NCBI RefSeq assembly: GCF_028553725.1
Contig: NZ_CP067124.1
Location: 1,188,001 to 1,252,000 of the forward strand
Length of the DNA stretch: 64,000 bases
Reading direction: 5' to 3'
Source: Paracoccus alcaliphilus
GTDB taxonomy: Bacteria > Pseudomonadota > Alphaproteobacteria > Rhodobacterales > Rhodobacteraceae
Every line of letters starts with the position of its first letter. Positions within the stretch are counted from its first letter, which is position 1. The translations under genes and the position numbers were made by a program. Below the pieces are notes generated by a model, which saw nothing but the letters and a program-made list of their open reading frames with translations, had not been told where the DNA came from and did no database searches. Below are positions 28,631 to 37,774 of the stretch, in pieces.

Positions 28631-29593
28631 TCAGGCGACCAGCGATTTCGATCCCATTTGCAGGAACTTGCTGCGCCGGTCCGCGATCAGCTGGGCCGGG
28701 GTTTTGCCCGACAGATCGGCCAGCATGGCGGTGATTTCCTGACCGACGGCGGCGATGGCGGCCTGAGGGTCACGTTGCGCACCACCCAGAGGTTCGGGGA
28801 TGATCCGGTCGGTCACGCCCAGCTTTTTCAGGTCCTGCGCGGTCAGGCGTAGCGCCTCGGCGGCTTCGCGCATGCGTTCGGCGTCCTTCCACAGGATCGA
28901 GGCGCAACCCTCGGGCGAGATCACCGAATAGATCGAATGTTCCAGCATGGCGATGCGGTTGGCCGTGGCAAAGGCCACCGCGCCGCCCGATCCGCCCTCG
29001 CCGATGATGACCGACACCAGCGGCACGCCGATCCCGAGGCATTTCTGGGTGCAGCGGGCGATGGCCTCGCTTTGTCCGCGTTCCTCGGCGCCCTTGCCGG
29101 GATAGGCGCCGGGCGTATCGACCAGCGTGATGACCGGCAGGCCGAAGCGGTGCGCCATGTCCATCAGCCGGATCGCCTTGCGATAGCCCTCGGGCCGGGC
29201 CATGCCGAAATTGTGGTGGATGCGGGTGCGGGTGTCGTTGCCTTTTTCGTGGCCGATCACCACGCAGGGCGCATCGTTGAAACGCGCCAGCCCGCCCATC
29301 ACCGCATGATCGTCGCCAAAGGCGCGATCCCCGGCCAGAGGGGTGTATTCGGTGAACAACGCCTCGATATAATCGCGGCAATGCGGCCGGTCAGGATGGC
29401 GCGCCACCTGCGTCTTGCGCCACGGATCCAGCGAGCGGTAAAGCTCTTTCAGCAGATCCGAGGCCTTGCGGTCCAGCGCGGCGGCCTCTTTCTCGACGTC
29501 GATGGCGCCCTCGCCCTTATGGGCCATGGCGCGAAGTTCCTCGGCCTTGCCCTCGATATCGGCGAGCGGTTTCTCGAAATCCAGATAGACCAT
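28631..29593 (-). CDS. accA: Acetyl-CoA carboxylase carboxyltransferase subunit alpha
   Basis: Half of the carboxyltransferase that makes malonyl-CoA for fatty acid synthesis; partner subunit AccD is encoded elsewhere. 320 residues, the normal length. Family segments are [17 protein letters not shown] at the N-terminus, the dense GGLARFN and the ligand loop [17 protein letters not shown], then GEGGSGGA. I chose ATG 29593 (MVYLDFEKP); the frame to 29689 adds residues foreign to the family. Confidence 0.95.
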   Translation of the reverse strand: MVYLDFEKPLADIEGKAEELRAMAHKGEGAIDVEKEAAALDRKASDLLKELYRSLDPWRKTQVARHPDRPHCRDYIEALFTEYTPLAGDRAFGDDHAVMGGLARFNDAPCVVIGHEKGNDTRTRIHHNFGMARPEGYRKAIRLMDMAHRFGLPVITLVDTPGAYPGKGAEERGQSEAIARCTQKCLGIGVPLVSVIIGEGGSGGAVAFATANRIAMLEHSIYSVISPEGCASILWKDAERMREAAEALRLTAQDLKKLGVTDRIIPEPLGGAQRDPQAAIAAVGQEITAMLADLSGKTPAQLIADRRSKFLQMGSKSLVA

Positions 29594-29740
29594 GCGCGAC
29601 TGCTCCGGCGGGTTTGGGTTGGCCCTATATGATCGTCTTGGCGGCGGAATGCAACGCGGCGCAGGACCGGATGCGAAGCATCTATGCAACGCCCCGCGCC
29701 GGATGTAAGCAGGAAAAGCATTTCTGATCAGGAGTTAACA

Positions 29741-30178
29741 TTGAACCTGCATGTTCTTTCCCTGCTGCTGGCCGGGGGACTGGTGATAGCGGCTCCGGCC
29801 ATGTCGCAGGAAATTGATTTCGGTGACGACAGCGGCGAATGGGCGCTGGACGGCGAATGCGACGACAAGCGCTTCGACGGCCCCGGCATGACCGATACGG
29901 TGCTGCTGGACGAGGATATCGGCCATGACGCCACCGATTGCCGCAAGGCCTTCAAGGCGGGCAATATCAGCCTGCGCAAGGTGGCCACGGTCGATATCAT
30001 CCATGACGGTATCAATTTCGGCACCGATGCGGGCGACTGGGCCAATGACAACGAATGCGACGATCCGCGCTTTAACGGTCCCGGCATGACCGGGACCTCG
30101 TTGATGGACGAGGATATCCGCCGCGACGCAAGCGACTGCCTGCGCGCCTATCGCGCGGGCGAGATCCGGTTGCGCTGA
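29741..30178 (+). CDS. Secreted protein with two tandem Asp/Cys-rich modules
   Basis: 145 residues. A signal peptide (about 1-22, ending PAMSQ) is followed by two copies of a 55-residue module at 25-79 and 91-145. About 35 of 55 positions are identical. Each copy has W-A-x-D-x-ECDD-x-RF-x-GPGM-T, then L-x-DEDI and D-A-(T/S)-DC, so each carries two Cys likely to pair and a cluster of acidic residues. No named family is recognised; calcium binding is only an inference. The start is TTG 29741 because AGGAG lies exactly six bases upstream. Convergent with patB. Confidence 0.75.
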   Translation: MNLHVLSLLLAGGLVIAAPAMSQEIDFGDDSGEWALDGECDDKRFDGPGMTDTVLLDEDIGHDATDCRKAFKAGNISLRKVATVDIIHDGINFGTDAGDWANDNECDDPRFNGPGMTGTSLMDEDIRRDASDCLRAYRAGEIRLR

Positions 30179-30185
30179 TCCCGCG

Positions 30186-31373
30186 TCATTGCAGGTCGGC
30201 GAAGGCCTCCTGCAACCGGCGGACGGCCTCGATCACCCGCGGGCGGGGGGTGGCCAGGTTGAAGCGCAGCCAGCTGTCGCCGCCCAGCCCGAAGCTGTTG
30301 CCGTGATTGGCGGCGATGCGGGCGGTTTTCTCGACCCGCGCGATGAACTCTGCGGGCGTCATGCCGGTGCCGGAAAAATCCACCCATGCCAGATAGGTGG
30401 CTTCCAGCGGCATCGAGCGCAGGCCGGGAATGGCGTTGATGCCCTCGTCGAAGATGCGGCGGTTGCCGTCCAGATATTCGACCAGCGCATCCACCCATTC
30501 CGCGCCCTCGGGTGAATAGGCGGCGGCGATCATGTCCAGTCCGAACAGGTTCGGAGAGATGCCGCCAGCCATCAGCGTATTGCGGAAACGGGTGCGAAGC
30601 GCGGGGTCGGCGATGATCGCATTGCCCAGATGCGCGCCCGCGATGTTGAAGGTCTTGGTCGCGGCGGTCAGGGTGATCAGCCGGTCGGCGATATCGGGGC
30701 ACAGAGTCGCGATCATCCGGTGACGCGGGCTGTGGGGCATCAGCAGATCGCAATGGATGTCGTCCGAGACGAGGATCAGATCGCGCGCCTTGCAGAAATC
30801 CGCCACCTGGCGCAACTCGACCTCGGACCAGACCCGCCCGCCGGGATTGTGGGGCGAACACAGGATCAGCATCTTCTCGCGCCCGGTCAGCACCTTTTCC
30901 CAATTGGCCCAGTCCATGCGGTACTGGCCGTCGTGCAGTGCCAGTGGCAGTTCCACCAGCTCGCGCCCGGATGCGCGGATGGTGCGGGCGAAGGCGTGAT
31001 AGACCGGGCTCATCAGGATGACGCCGTCGCCGGGCGCCGTGCAGCTCTGGATCGCCATCGCCACGCCATTGACCAGCCCGGCGCAGGTCAGGATCCAGTC
31101 GGTGTCGATCTGCCAGCCGTGGCGGTTCGCCATCCACCAGCGGATCGCGTCCAGATAGGGCCGGTTCGCGCCGGGATAGCCATAGACCCCCTGCGCCACC
31201 ACCGATTCCAGCGCCTGGCGCACGCCTGCGGGGGGGCGGAAATCCATGTCGGCCACCCACATGGCCAGCCCGCCATCACCGGGCGAGACGCCATAGGCGG
31301 CCTCCATATCGTCCCATTTCGAGCAGGCGGTGCCGGTGCGGTCGATGATCTCGTCGAAATCGGGTCTGGTCAT
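30186..31373 (-). CDS. PatB/MalY-family aminotransferase class I (putative cystathionine beta-lyase)
   Basis: PLP enzyme of fold type I, 395 residues. The PLP lysine lies in TAATKTFNIAGAHLGN, preceded by SDDIHCDL with the cofactor Asp and followed by the conserved arginine region near the C-terminus (WLRFNLATPR). This group, known as PatB or MalY, usually has C-S beta-lyase activity on cystathionine or cysteine conjugates, and MalY also acts in regulation. Substrate is not decided by sequence. Divergent from def with an inverted repeat in the spacer. Confidence 0.88.
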   Translation of the reverse strand: MTRPDFDEIIDRTGTACSKWDDMEAAYGVSPGDGGLAMWVADMDFRPPAGVRQALESVVAQGVYGYPGANRPYLDAIRWWMANRHGWQIDTDWILTCAGLVNGVAMAIQSCTAPGDGVILMSPVYHAFARTIRASGRELVELPLALHDGQYRMDWANWEKVLTGREKMLILCSPHNPGGRVWSEVELRQVADFCKARDLILVSDDIHCDLLMPHSPRHRMIATLCPDIADRLITLTAATKTFNIAGAHLGNAIIADPALRTRFRNTLMAGGISPNLFGLDMIAAAYSPEGAEWVDALVEYLDGNRRIFDEGINAIPGLRSMPLEATYLAWVDFSGTGMTPAEFIARVEKTARIAANHGNSFGLGGDSWLRFNLATPRPRVIEAVRRLQEAFADLQ

Positions 31374-31405
31374 GGTGGTTTCCTGCGAATTGCCGTTCCA
31401 CCCTG

Positions 31406-31427
31406 CATAAGCCCGTTATTGCTTATG
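31406..31427. promoter_or_regulatory. Inverted repeat in the patB-def spacer (possible operator)
   Basis: Perfect arms CATAAGC (31406-31412) and GCTTATG (31421-31427) with the 8-base spacer CCGTTATT. It lies in the 80-bp region between the divergent starts, where an operator would control either gene. Confidence 0.4.
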
Positions 31428-31453
31428 GTGAAGTCATGTCCTAAATCGCGGGC

Positions 31454-31975
31454 ATGAACCTGCGACCGATCCTGATCCATCCCGATCCCCGCCTGAAAAA
31501 GGTGGCCGAGCCCGTGGCCCGCATCACGCCCGAGATCGAGGCGCTGGCGGCCGACATGCTGGCCACGATGTATGACGCGCCCGGCGTCGGTCTGGCCGCG
31601 CCGCAGGTCGGTGTGCTGTCGCGGATCTTCGTGATGGACGCGACCCGCGACCCCGAGGCCGAGAAACAGCCGATGGTGCTGATCAACCCCGAGATCGACT
31701 GGCTGTCCGAGGCGCAGAACACCTATGACGAGGGTTGCCTGTCGATCCCCGACCAATATGCCGAGGTCACCCGCCCCGCGGAGGTGCGGATGCGCTGGCT
31801 GGGGCTGGACGGCAAGACGCATCAGCAGGAATTCGACGGCCTTTGGGCCACCTGCGCCCAGCACGAGCTGGACCACCTGAACGGCATCTTGTTCATCGAC
31901 CACCTGTCCGCCATCAAGCGGCAGATGATTACCCGCAAGATGGTCAAGCTGAAACGGGAACGCGCCCGTGCCTGA
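31454..31975 (+). CDS. def: Peptide deformylase (canonical)
   Basis: Removes the formyl group from the N-terminal Met of new proteins, as a metal enzyme working at the ribosome. 173 residues. All three motifs are intact: GVGLAAPQ at 44-51, EGCLSIPD with metal ligand C95, and HELDH with H137, E138 and H141. Start ATG 31454. It is the first of three tandem paralogues that overlap one another and precede fmt, the gene that adds the formyl group to initiator tRNA. This copy is expected to do the essential work. Confidence 0.96.
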   Translation: MNLRPILIHPDPRLKKVAEPVARITPEIEALAADMLATMYDAPGVGLAAPQVGVLSRIFVMDATRDPEAEKQPMVLINPEIDWLSEAQNTYDEGCLSIPDQYAEVTRPAEVRMRWLGLDGKTHQQEFDGLWATCAQHELDHLNGILFIDHLSAIKRQMITRKMVKLKRERARA

Positions 31976-32486
31976 CAGCCGAGATGCAGGTCGGACCGGC
32001 CCGGATCTGACGCCGTCCCTGTCCGGCGGTGCCGTGCATCCGGTGCTGATCCATCCCGATCCGTGTCTGCGCGAGGTCTGCCAGCCTGCGGGTGCTTTGC
32101 CGGGGCCGGAATTGCAGCGGTTGGCGGCCGATCTGCTGGCCAGCATGTATGCCGCCGGTGGGCGTGGGCTGGCGGCGCCGCAAATCGGGGTGATGCGCCG
32201 CGCCTTTGTCATGGATGCGGGCTGGAAGCAGGGCAGGCCGCAGCCGTTGGTGGCGCTGGACCCCGAGATCCTGTTCCGCTCGGATCAGACAGAGGTGATG
32301 GAGGAACGCTGCCTGTCGATCCCCGATCAGCCCGTCGCGGTCAGCCGCCCGGCAGAGGTCATCCTTGGCTGGTATGATCTGGACGGGCGGCACCAGTCCC
32401 GCCGTTTGCTGGGTGACGAGGCCCGCATTGCGCAGCATGAGGCCGACCATCTGGACGGGCGGCTGATCGTGGATTTCCTGCCGTGA
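31968..32486 (+). CDS. Peptide deformylase paralogue 2
   Basis: 172 residues with an N-terminal extension of about 20 relative to the first copy. Motif 1 is GGRGLAAPQ. Motif 2 is ERCLSIPD, keeping ligand C115 but with Arg114 in place of the usual Gly. Motif 3 HEADH keeps H157, E158 and H161. It could be active with altered substrate access. The start is GTG 31968, inside the end of the first def (8-bp overlap), and it overlaps the third paralogue by 4 bp. Confidence 0.88.
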   Translation: MPDSRDAGRTGPDLTPSLSGGAVHPVLIHPDPCLREVCQPAGALPGPELQRLAADLLASMYAAGGRGLAAPQIGVMRRAFVMDAGWKQGRPQPLVALDPEILFRSDQTEVMEERCLSIPDQPVAVSRPAEVILGWYDLDGRHQSRRLLGDEARIAQHEADHLDGRLIVDFLP

Positions 32487-32986
32487 GCGTCCGGACCTTC
32501 CTGCCCTGGCGCGACCGCCGCCTGCATATGCCGGCCGGGCCGGTCGAGGCCGTGACAGAAACCGTGCGGATGATCTGGGACGACATGATCGAGACGATGG
32601 AGGCGATGCCCGGCGTGGGCCTTGCCGCGCCCCAGATCGGCATCATGCTGCGGCTGGCCGTGGTCGATGCCTCGGAGCGGCGCGGGCAGGCGGTGCGGAT
32701 GGCCAATCCCGAGATCCTGCATGCCAGCATCCAGCTGCGCGAGCATGAGGAGGCCAGTCCGAACCTGCCCGGGGTCTCGGCCATGATCCGGCGTCCGCGT
32801 GCGGTGACGGTGCGGTTCGTGAATGATATGGGCGAGGTCGAAGAACGTGATTTCGTCGGGCTGTGGGCGACCAGCGTGCAGCATCAGATCGATCATCTGA
32901 ACGGCAGAACCTATGCTGATCACCTGACGCCGCTGAAGCGTCGGATGCTGGTCGCGAAATCGGAAAAACTGGCGCGGCGGGGATAG
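32483..32986 (+). CDS. Degenerate peptide deformylase paralogue 3 (probably inactive as a hydrolase)
   Basis: 167 residues with the deformylase fold signature but a ruined active site. Motif 1 GVGLAAPQ is intact. The place of the metal-binding Cys in EGC is taken by Ser92 in EASPNLPG, and the catalytic Glu of HExxH is replaced by Gln135 in H134-QID-H138. Only the two histidine ligands remain. The reading frame is intact and overlaps copy 2 by 4 bp (GTGA), so it is kept as a protein and not an obvious pseudogene. A binding or regulatory role is possible. Confidence 0.85.
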   Translation: MSVRTFLPWRDRRLHMPAGPVEAVTETVRMIWDDMIETMEAMPGVGLAAPQIGIMLRLAVVDASERRGQAVRMANPEILHASIQLREHEEASPNLPGVSAMIRRPRAVTVRFVNDMGEVEERDFVGLWATSVQHQIDHLNGRTYADHLTPLKRRMLVAKSEKLARRG

Positions 32987-33036
32987 AGCCGGGGCTCTGC
33001 CCCGGACCCCGGGATATTTTGACACCAAAGATGGAG
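32986..33036 (+). repeat. Dispersed hairpin element, copy 2
   Basis: Stem CCGGGGC / GCCCCGG (32989-32995 with 32999-33005), then ACCCCGGGATATTTTG and ACCAAAGATGGAGG. Same layout as 22335-22390. Its GGAGG (33033-33037 including the next base) is the ribosome site of fmt. It begins at the last base of the deformylase 3 stop codon. Confidence 0.8.
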
Positions 33037-33042
33037 GCGGCG

Positions 33043-33936
33043 ATGCGCGTGATTTTCATGGGAACGCCGGAGTTTTCGGTGCCGGCCTTGCGGGCGATTG
33101 CTGCGGTGCATGAGGTGGTCGCGGTCTATACCCAGCCGCCGCGTGCGGCCGGGCGGGGGCAGAAGCCGCGCTCGTCTCCGGTGCAGGTGGTTGCCGAGGA
33201 ACTGGGGTTGCCGGTGTGCTCGCCATTGCGATTGGGCGGTGTGGAGGAGCAGGAGGCGTTTGCGGCGCTGGAGGCGGATGTGGCGGTGGTGGTGGCCTAT
33301 GGGCTGATCCTGCCGCAGCCGGTGCTGGATGCGCCGCGGCTGGGATGCGTGAACATCCATGCCTCGTTGCTGCCGCGCTGGCGGGGGGCGGCGCCGATCC
33401 ATCGGGCGGTGATGGCGGGGGATGCCGGAACCGGCGTGGCCATCATGCAGATGGAGGCGGGGCTGGATACCGGGCCGGTTCTGGCCGAGGCGCGGGCGGA
33501 GATCGGGGCCGGAGAGACAACGGGCGATCTGCATGATCGGCTTGCGGGGATGGGGGCGGCGCTGATCGTCGATGTGCTGGGGCGGCTGCCCTTGCCTGCA
33601 CTTGTGCAGGCAGAGGCGGGCGTGACCTATGCAGCGAAGATCGACAAGGCCGAGGCGCGGATTGACTGGAGCCTGCCTGCCGAAGTGGTGGACCGGCAGA
33701 TCAGGGGGCTGTCGCCGTTTCCGGGTGCCTGGTGCGAGATCGGCGGAGAGCGGGTGAAGCTGCTGCGCAGTAGGCTGGTGGATGGCCGCGGTGCGCCGGG
33801 CGAGGTTCTGGGCGGTTTTGTCATCGCCTGTGGCGAGGACGCCATCGAGGTGCTGGAGGCGCAGCGGGCCGGCAGGAAGCCGATGGCGGCGGGTGAGTTG
33901 CTGAAGGGCTGGGCGCTGCCGGAGCGTCTGGGCTGA
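33043..33936 (+). CDS. fmt: Methionyl-tRNA formyltransferase
   Basis: Formylates initiator Met-tRNA using 10-formyl-tetrahydrofolate. 297 residues from ATG 33043, the family start [14 protein letters not shown]. The catalytic region [19 protein letters not shown], shown as [10 protein letters not shown] and RGAAPIHRA, and GVAIMQME are present, with a normal C-terminal tRNA-binding domain. GGAGG sits five bases before the ATG; earlier in-frame starts (TTG 33019, ATG 33031) lie in the repeat and are less likely. It follows the three def paralogues on the same strand. Confidence 0.95.
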   Translation: MRVIFMGTPEFSVPALRAIAAVHEVVAVYTQPPRAAGRGQKPRSSPVQVVAEELGLPVCSPLRLGGVEEQEAFAALEADVAVVVAYGLILPQPVLDAPRLGCVNIHASLLPRWRGAAPIHRAVMAGDAGTGVAIMQMEAGLDTGPVLAEARAEIGAGETTGDLHDRLAGMGAALIVDVLGRLPLPALVQAEAGVTYAAKIDKAEARIDWSLPAEVVDRQIRGLSPFPGAWCEIGGERVKLLRSRLVDGRGAPGEVLGGFVIACGEDAIEVLEAQRAGRKPMAAGELLKGWALPERLG

Positions 33937-33952
33937 GGCGGGCTTGCCCGCC

Positions 33953-34000
33953 TTCGCGCCCGGTCGCGGTGGGGCCCAAGCCCCGCCCGGCGGGCGCGAA
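33953..34000. other. Nested inverted repeat between fmt and secA
   Basis: Outer arms TTCGCGCCCG and CGGGCGCGAA (33953-33962 with 33991-34000) enclose a second hairpin GGTGGGGC / GCCCCGCC with loop CCAA. It lies between convergent genes and may end transcription, but neither strand has a T-run after it. Confidence 0.55.
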
Positions 34001-34008
34001 AACCCTGG

Positions 34009-36726
34009 TTACAGCGAGCCGTGGCAGTGCTTGAACTTCTTGCCCGAGCCGCAGGGGCAGGCGTCGTTGCGTGACGGGTTGCCCCAGGTGGCGGGGTTTG
34101 CCTCGTCAAAGCCCTGAACCAGCGGCGCGGGCTTGTCGGCATCGTCGCTGGACTGGCGTTCGGCGCCATGCTCCATCGTCAGATGTTCCTGGCCGGCCTT
34201 TTGCTGTTGGGCCAGTTTCTGCAACATCTCTTCGCGTTCGGCATCGGTCAGCGGGCGGATCTGCGCCAGCCGCTGGGTCACGTTGCCGCGCAGGCTGTCC
34301 AGCATGGTTTCGAACAGCTGGAAGCCTTCGGTCTTGTATTCCGACAGCGGATCGCGCTGCGCATAGCCGCGGAAACCCACGACCGAGCGCAGATGTTCCA
34401 GCGTCAGCAGGTGTTCGCGCCATTTCTCGTCGATCATCTGCAGCAGCACCTGCTTTTCGATCTGGCGCATGTTCTCTTCGCCGAAGGCGGCGGCCTTGTC
34501 GGCCATATAGGTGTCGGTCGATTCGGTGATGCGTTCGATCATCGTCTCCTGATCGACGCCCTCTTCGGCGGCCCATTCATCGACCGGCAGGTTCATGTTC
34601 AGCCGGTCGCGCACGGCGGCCTCCATGCCCTCGACATCCCATTGATCCATATAGGATTTGGGCGGCATGAACTCATAGGCCAGATCCTCGATGACCTGAT
34701 GGCGCATGTCGGCGGCGATTTCGCCGACCTCCTGGCTGTCCATGATTTCCAGACGCTGGCTGAAGACCGCCTTGCGTTGGTCGTTCATCACGTCGTCGAA
34801 TTTCAGCAATTGCTTGCGGATGTCGAAGTTGCGGCCCTCGACCTTGGCCTGGGCGCGTTCCAGCGATTTGTTGACCCAGGGGTGGATGATCGCCTCGCCC
34901 TCTTTCATGCCCAGACCGGACAGCACCTTCTCCAGCCGTTCAGAGCCGAAGATGCGCATCAGGTCGTCATCCAGCGACAGGAAGAACAACGAGCGTCCGG
35001 GGTCGCCCTGACGGCCCGAGCGGCCGCGCAACTGGTTGTCGATGCGGCGGCTTTCATGGCGTTCGGTGCCAAGGACGAACAGCCCGCCCGCATCCAGAAC
35101 GGCCTGCTTGTCGGCGGCATGTTCGGCCTCGATCCGGGCGCGAAGTTCGTCGGGATTGGCGTCGGGGTCGGCCTTCAGGGCCTCCATCACCTTGATTTCG
35201 ACATTGCCGCCCAACTGGATGTCGGTGCCGCGACCGGCCATGTTGGTGGCGATGGTCACCACGCCGGGCTTGCCGGCATCGGCGACGATCTGCGCCTCGG
35301 CCTCGTGCTGGCGGGCGTTGAGGACGTTATGCGGGATGCCGTCCTTCTTCAGCATTTCCGACAGCATCTCGGATTTCTCGATGCTGGTGGTGCCGACGAG
35401 GGTGGGCTGGCCCTTGGCGTGGGCTTCCTTGATCGCCTCGATCACGGCGGCGTATTTTTCTTCGGCCGTGCGATAGACGCGATCATGTTCGTCGATCCGG
35501 GCGATGCCACGGTTCGTCGGCACCTCGACCACGCCCAGCTTGTAGATCTCGGCGAACTCCTCGGCCTCGGTGGCGGCGGTGCCGGTCATGCCGCCCAGCT
35601 TGTCGTACAGGCGGAAATAGTTCTGGAAGGTGACGCTGGCCAGCGTCACGTTCTCGGGCTGGATCTTGACGCCTTCCTTGGCCTCGATCGCCTGATGCAG
35701 CCCGTCCGACAGGCGGCGGCCCTTCATCATCCGACCGGTGAATTCGTCTATCAGCACGATTTCGTCATCGCGGACGATGTAATGCTGGTCCTTCTGATAC
35801 AGCTTATGGGCGCGCAGGCCCTGACTGACGTGATGGACGATGGTGGTCGATTCCGGGTCATAGAGGGTCTGGCCCTCGGGCAGCACGCCATCGGCTTGCA
35901 GGCGCTGTTCCAGAAACTCGTTACCCTCTTCGGTGAAGGTGGCGTTGCGGGTCTTTTCGTCGATCTTGAAATGTTCGTCGGACAGCAGCGGAATATATTT
36001 GTCCAACGCGATATACAGCTCGCTGCGGTCCTGCGACGGGCCAGAGATGATCAGCGGCGTGCGGGCCTCGTCGATCAGGATGCTGTCCACCTCGTCGACG
36101 ATGGCGAAGTTATGACCGCGCTGGGTCATTTCCTCGATCGAGCCCTTCATGTTGTCGCGAAGGTAATCGAAGCCCAGCTCGTTGTTGGTGGCATAGGTGA
36201 TATCGGCGCGATAGGCCTCGCGCTTCTCGGCCTCGGGCTGGAAGGGATAGACGACGCCGGTGGTCATGCCCAGCTGCGAGAACACCTTGCTCATCCATTC
36301 CGCGTCGCGTTTCGCCAGATAGTCGTTGACGGTGACGACATGCACGCCCTTGCCCGAAAGCCCGTTCAGATAGGCGGGGAAGGTGGCGACCAGCGTCTTG
36401 CCCTCGCCCGTCTTCATCTCGGCGATATTGCCCTGATGCAGGAAGATGCCGCCCATCAGCTGCACGTCGAAGGCCCGCAGGCCAAGCGCGCGGCGGGCGC
36501 CTTCGCGGCAATTGGCGAAGGCCTCGGGCAGGATCGCATCAAGGCTTTCCCCCTCGGCGACGCGCTTCTGGAATTCGCGGGTCTTTTCGATCAGGCCTTC
36601 GTCGGACAGCGACTTGAACTGATCCTCCAACGCGTTGATCCTTGCGACCTGCGAGCGGACCGATTTCACTTTGCGGTCGTTCGGCGTACCGAAGACCAGT
36701 TTCGCCAGATTTCCGATGCCGAGCAT
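34009..36726 (-). CDS. secA: Preprotein translocase ATPase SecA
   Basis: Motor that drives proteins through SecYEG. 905 residues. Walker A is in [11 protein letters not shown] (about 100-110), the [15 protein letters not shown] region follows, and NMAGRGTDI and [10 protein letters not shown] mark the second nucleotide-binding fold. The C-terminus ends in the zinc motif [12 protein letters not shown], which binds SecB. Start ATG 36726 with AAGG upstream. Divergent from the parvulin gene; the 205-bp spacer between them shows no clear promoter hexamers to me. Confidence 0.98.
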   Translation of the reverse strand: MLGIGNLAKLVFGTPNDRKVKSVRSQVARINALEDQFKSLSDEGLIEKTREFQKRVAEGESLDAILPEAFANCREGARRALGLRAFDVQLMGGIFLHQGNIAEMKTGEGKTLVATFPAYLNGLSGKGVHVVTVNDYLAKRDAEWMSKVFSQLGMTTGVVYPFQPEAEKREAYRADITYATNNELGFDYLRDNMKGSIEEMTQRGHNFAIVDEVDSILIDEARTPLIISGPSQDRSELYIALDKYIPLLSDEHFKIDEKTRNATFTEEGNEFLEQRLQADGVLPEGQTLYDPESTTIVHHVSQGLRAHKLYQKDQHYIVRDDEIVLIDEFTGRMMKGRRLSDGLHQAIEAKEGVKIQPENVTLASVTFQNYFRLYDKLGGMTGTAATEAEEFAEIYKLGVVEVPTNRGIARIDEHDRVYRTAEEKYAAVIEAIKEAHAKGQPTLVGTTSIEKSEMLSEMLKKDGIPHNVLNARQHEAEAQIVADAGKPGVVTIATNMAGRGTDIQLGGNVEIKVMEALKADPDANPDELRARIEAEHAADKQAVLDAGGLFVLGTERHESRRIDNQLRGRSGRQGDPGRSLFFLSLDDDLMRIFGSERLEKVLSGLGMKEGEAIIHPWVNKSLERAQAKVEGRNFDIRKQLLKFDDVMNDQRKAVFSQRLEIMDSQEVGEIAADMRHQVIEDLAYEFMPPKSYMDQWDVEGMEAAVRDRLNMNLPVDEWAAEEGVDQETMIERITESTDTYMADKAAAFGEENMRQIEKQVLLQMIDEKWREHLLTLEHLRSVVGFRGYAQRDPLSEYKTEGFQLFETMLDSLRGNVTQRLAQIRPLTDAEREEMLQKLAQQQKAGQEHLTMEHGAERQSSDDADKPAPLVQGFDEANPATWGNPSRNDACPCGSGKKFKHCHGSL

Positions 36727-36931
36727 AATACCTTCGCAATCACGTTGATGGGAAAGCCTGCCACTTGCGGCCCACTTGCCCGACCCGGCCGCATTGCCGT
36801 ATCAGGGGCCTGAACGAAAGCGGCGGCGGCGCCTTCCACGGTTGCGTGGGATGTAGGGCGCAGCCGCCTGACTGTCAATGTTGGCCCGCTCTGCTACAGC
36901 CTTTCGGGCCAGAGACGCAAAGGAAGTTCTT

Positions 36932-37774
36932 ATGCTGAAACGTTCGATTCTGGCTGCATTCGTGATCGCTGCCGCGCCCCTGACGGCGCTGGCGCAGGAT
37001 CAGAATGCCGACTCTGTCGTGGCCAAGGTGAACGATCAGGACATCACTCTTGGTCAGATGATCGTGATGCGGCAGTCGTTGCAGCCGCAATCGACCGAAG
37101 GCATGACCGAACAGGCGATCTGGGACATGATGCTGGATCAGCTGATCAAGCAGACCGCCGTCGCCGAAACCGCCAGCGAGGACATGAATGCCGCCGTCCG
37201 CGCCCAGATGGAGCTGCAACGCCGCAATACGCTGGCCAATGCCGCAATTCAGGCCGTGGCCGAGATCGAGCCGACGGACGAGGAAATCCGCGCCGCCTAT
37301 GACGAAATGTTCGCTCAGGCCGAGCCGGTGACAGAATATTCCGCCGCCCATATCCTTGTGGGTTCCGAAGACGAGGCCAAGGCGATCAAGGCCGAACTGG
37401 ATGGCGGTGCCGATTTCGGCGAACAGGCCGAGGAACATTCGACCGACAATTCCGGCCCCAACAAGGGCGATCTGGGCTGGTTCACGCCCGACCAGATGGT
37501 CGAACCCTTCGGCAATGCCGTGCAAGAGCTGGAAAAGGATCAGGTTTCCGATCCAATCGAAACCCAGTTCGGCTGGCATATCATCAAGCTGAACGACACC
37601 CGCCTGCGTGAAGCGCCCGCGCTGGAGGTGATTCAGGACCAGCTGGCGCAGATGGTCCGCCGCGACAAGGTCGAGGCCGAGATCGAACGCATCGTGGGCG
37701 ACGCCAATATCGAAAAGACCGAAGGCATCGATCCGGCGCTGGCGGTCCAGATCGAGCTGCTGGAAGCTGAATGA
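36932..37774 (+). CDS. Periplasmic parvulin-type peptidylprolyl isomerase
   Basis: Secreted PpiC/SurA-type chaperone of 280 residues. The signal peptide ends at TALAQ, an N-terminal helical SurA-like part follows, and the parvulin core begins at EYSAAHILVGSEDEA with DLGWFTPDQMVEPF and FGWHIIKL. It would catalyse proline isomerisation in proteins newly exported through the Sec path; secA is divergent beside it. The ATG at 36932 has AAAGGAAG upstream; the 18 codons before it in frame lack a site. The stop overlaps argJ by 4 bp. Confidence 0.92.
   Translation: MLKRSILAAFVIAAAPLTALAQDQNADSVVAKVNDQDITLGQMIVMRQSLQPQSTEGMTEQAIWDMMLDQLIKQTAVAETASEDMNAAVRAQMELQRRNTLANAAIQAVAEIEPTDEEIRAAYDEMFAQAEPVTEYSAAHILVGSEDEAKAIKAELDGGADFGEQAEEHSTDNSGPNKGDLGWFTPDQMVEPFGNAVQELEKDQVSDPIETQFGWHIIKLNDTRLREAPALEVIQDQLAQMVRRDKVEAEIERIVGDANIEKTEGIDPALAVQIELLEAE

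Noticed and set aside
33953..34000. Nested hairpin between fmt and secA as a rho-independent terminator
   Set aside because: Strong structure but no T-run on either strand, so I list it only as an inverted repeat.
34168..36813. An 881-codon frame on the plus strand opposite secA
   Set aside because: Antisense shadow. GC-rich genes open long frames on the other strand; secA on the minus strand has all family motifs.
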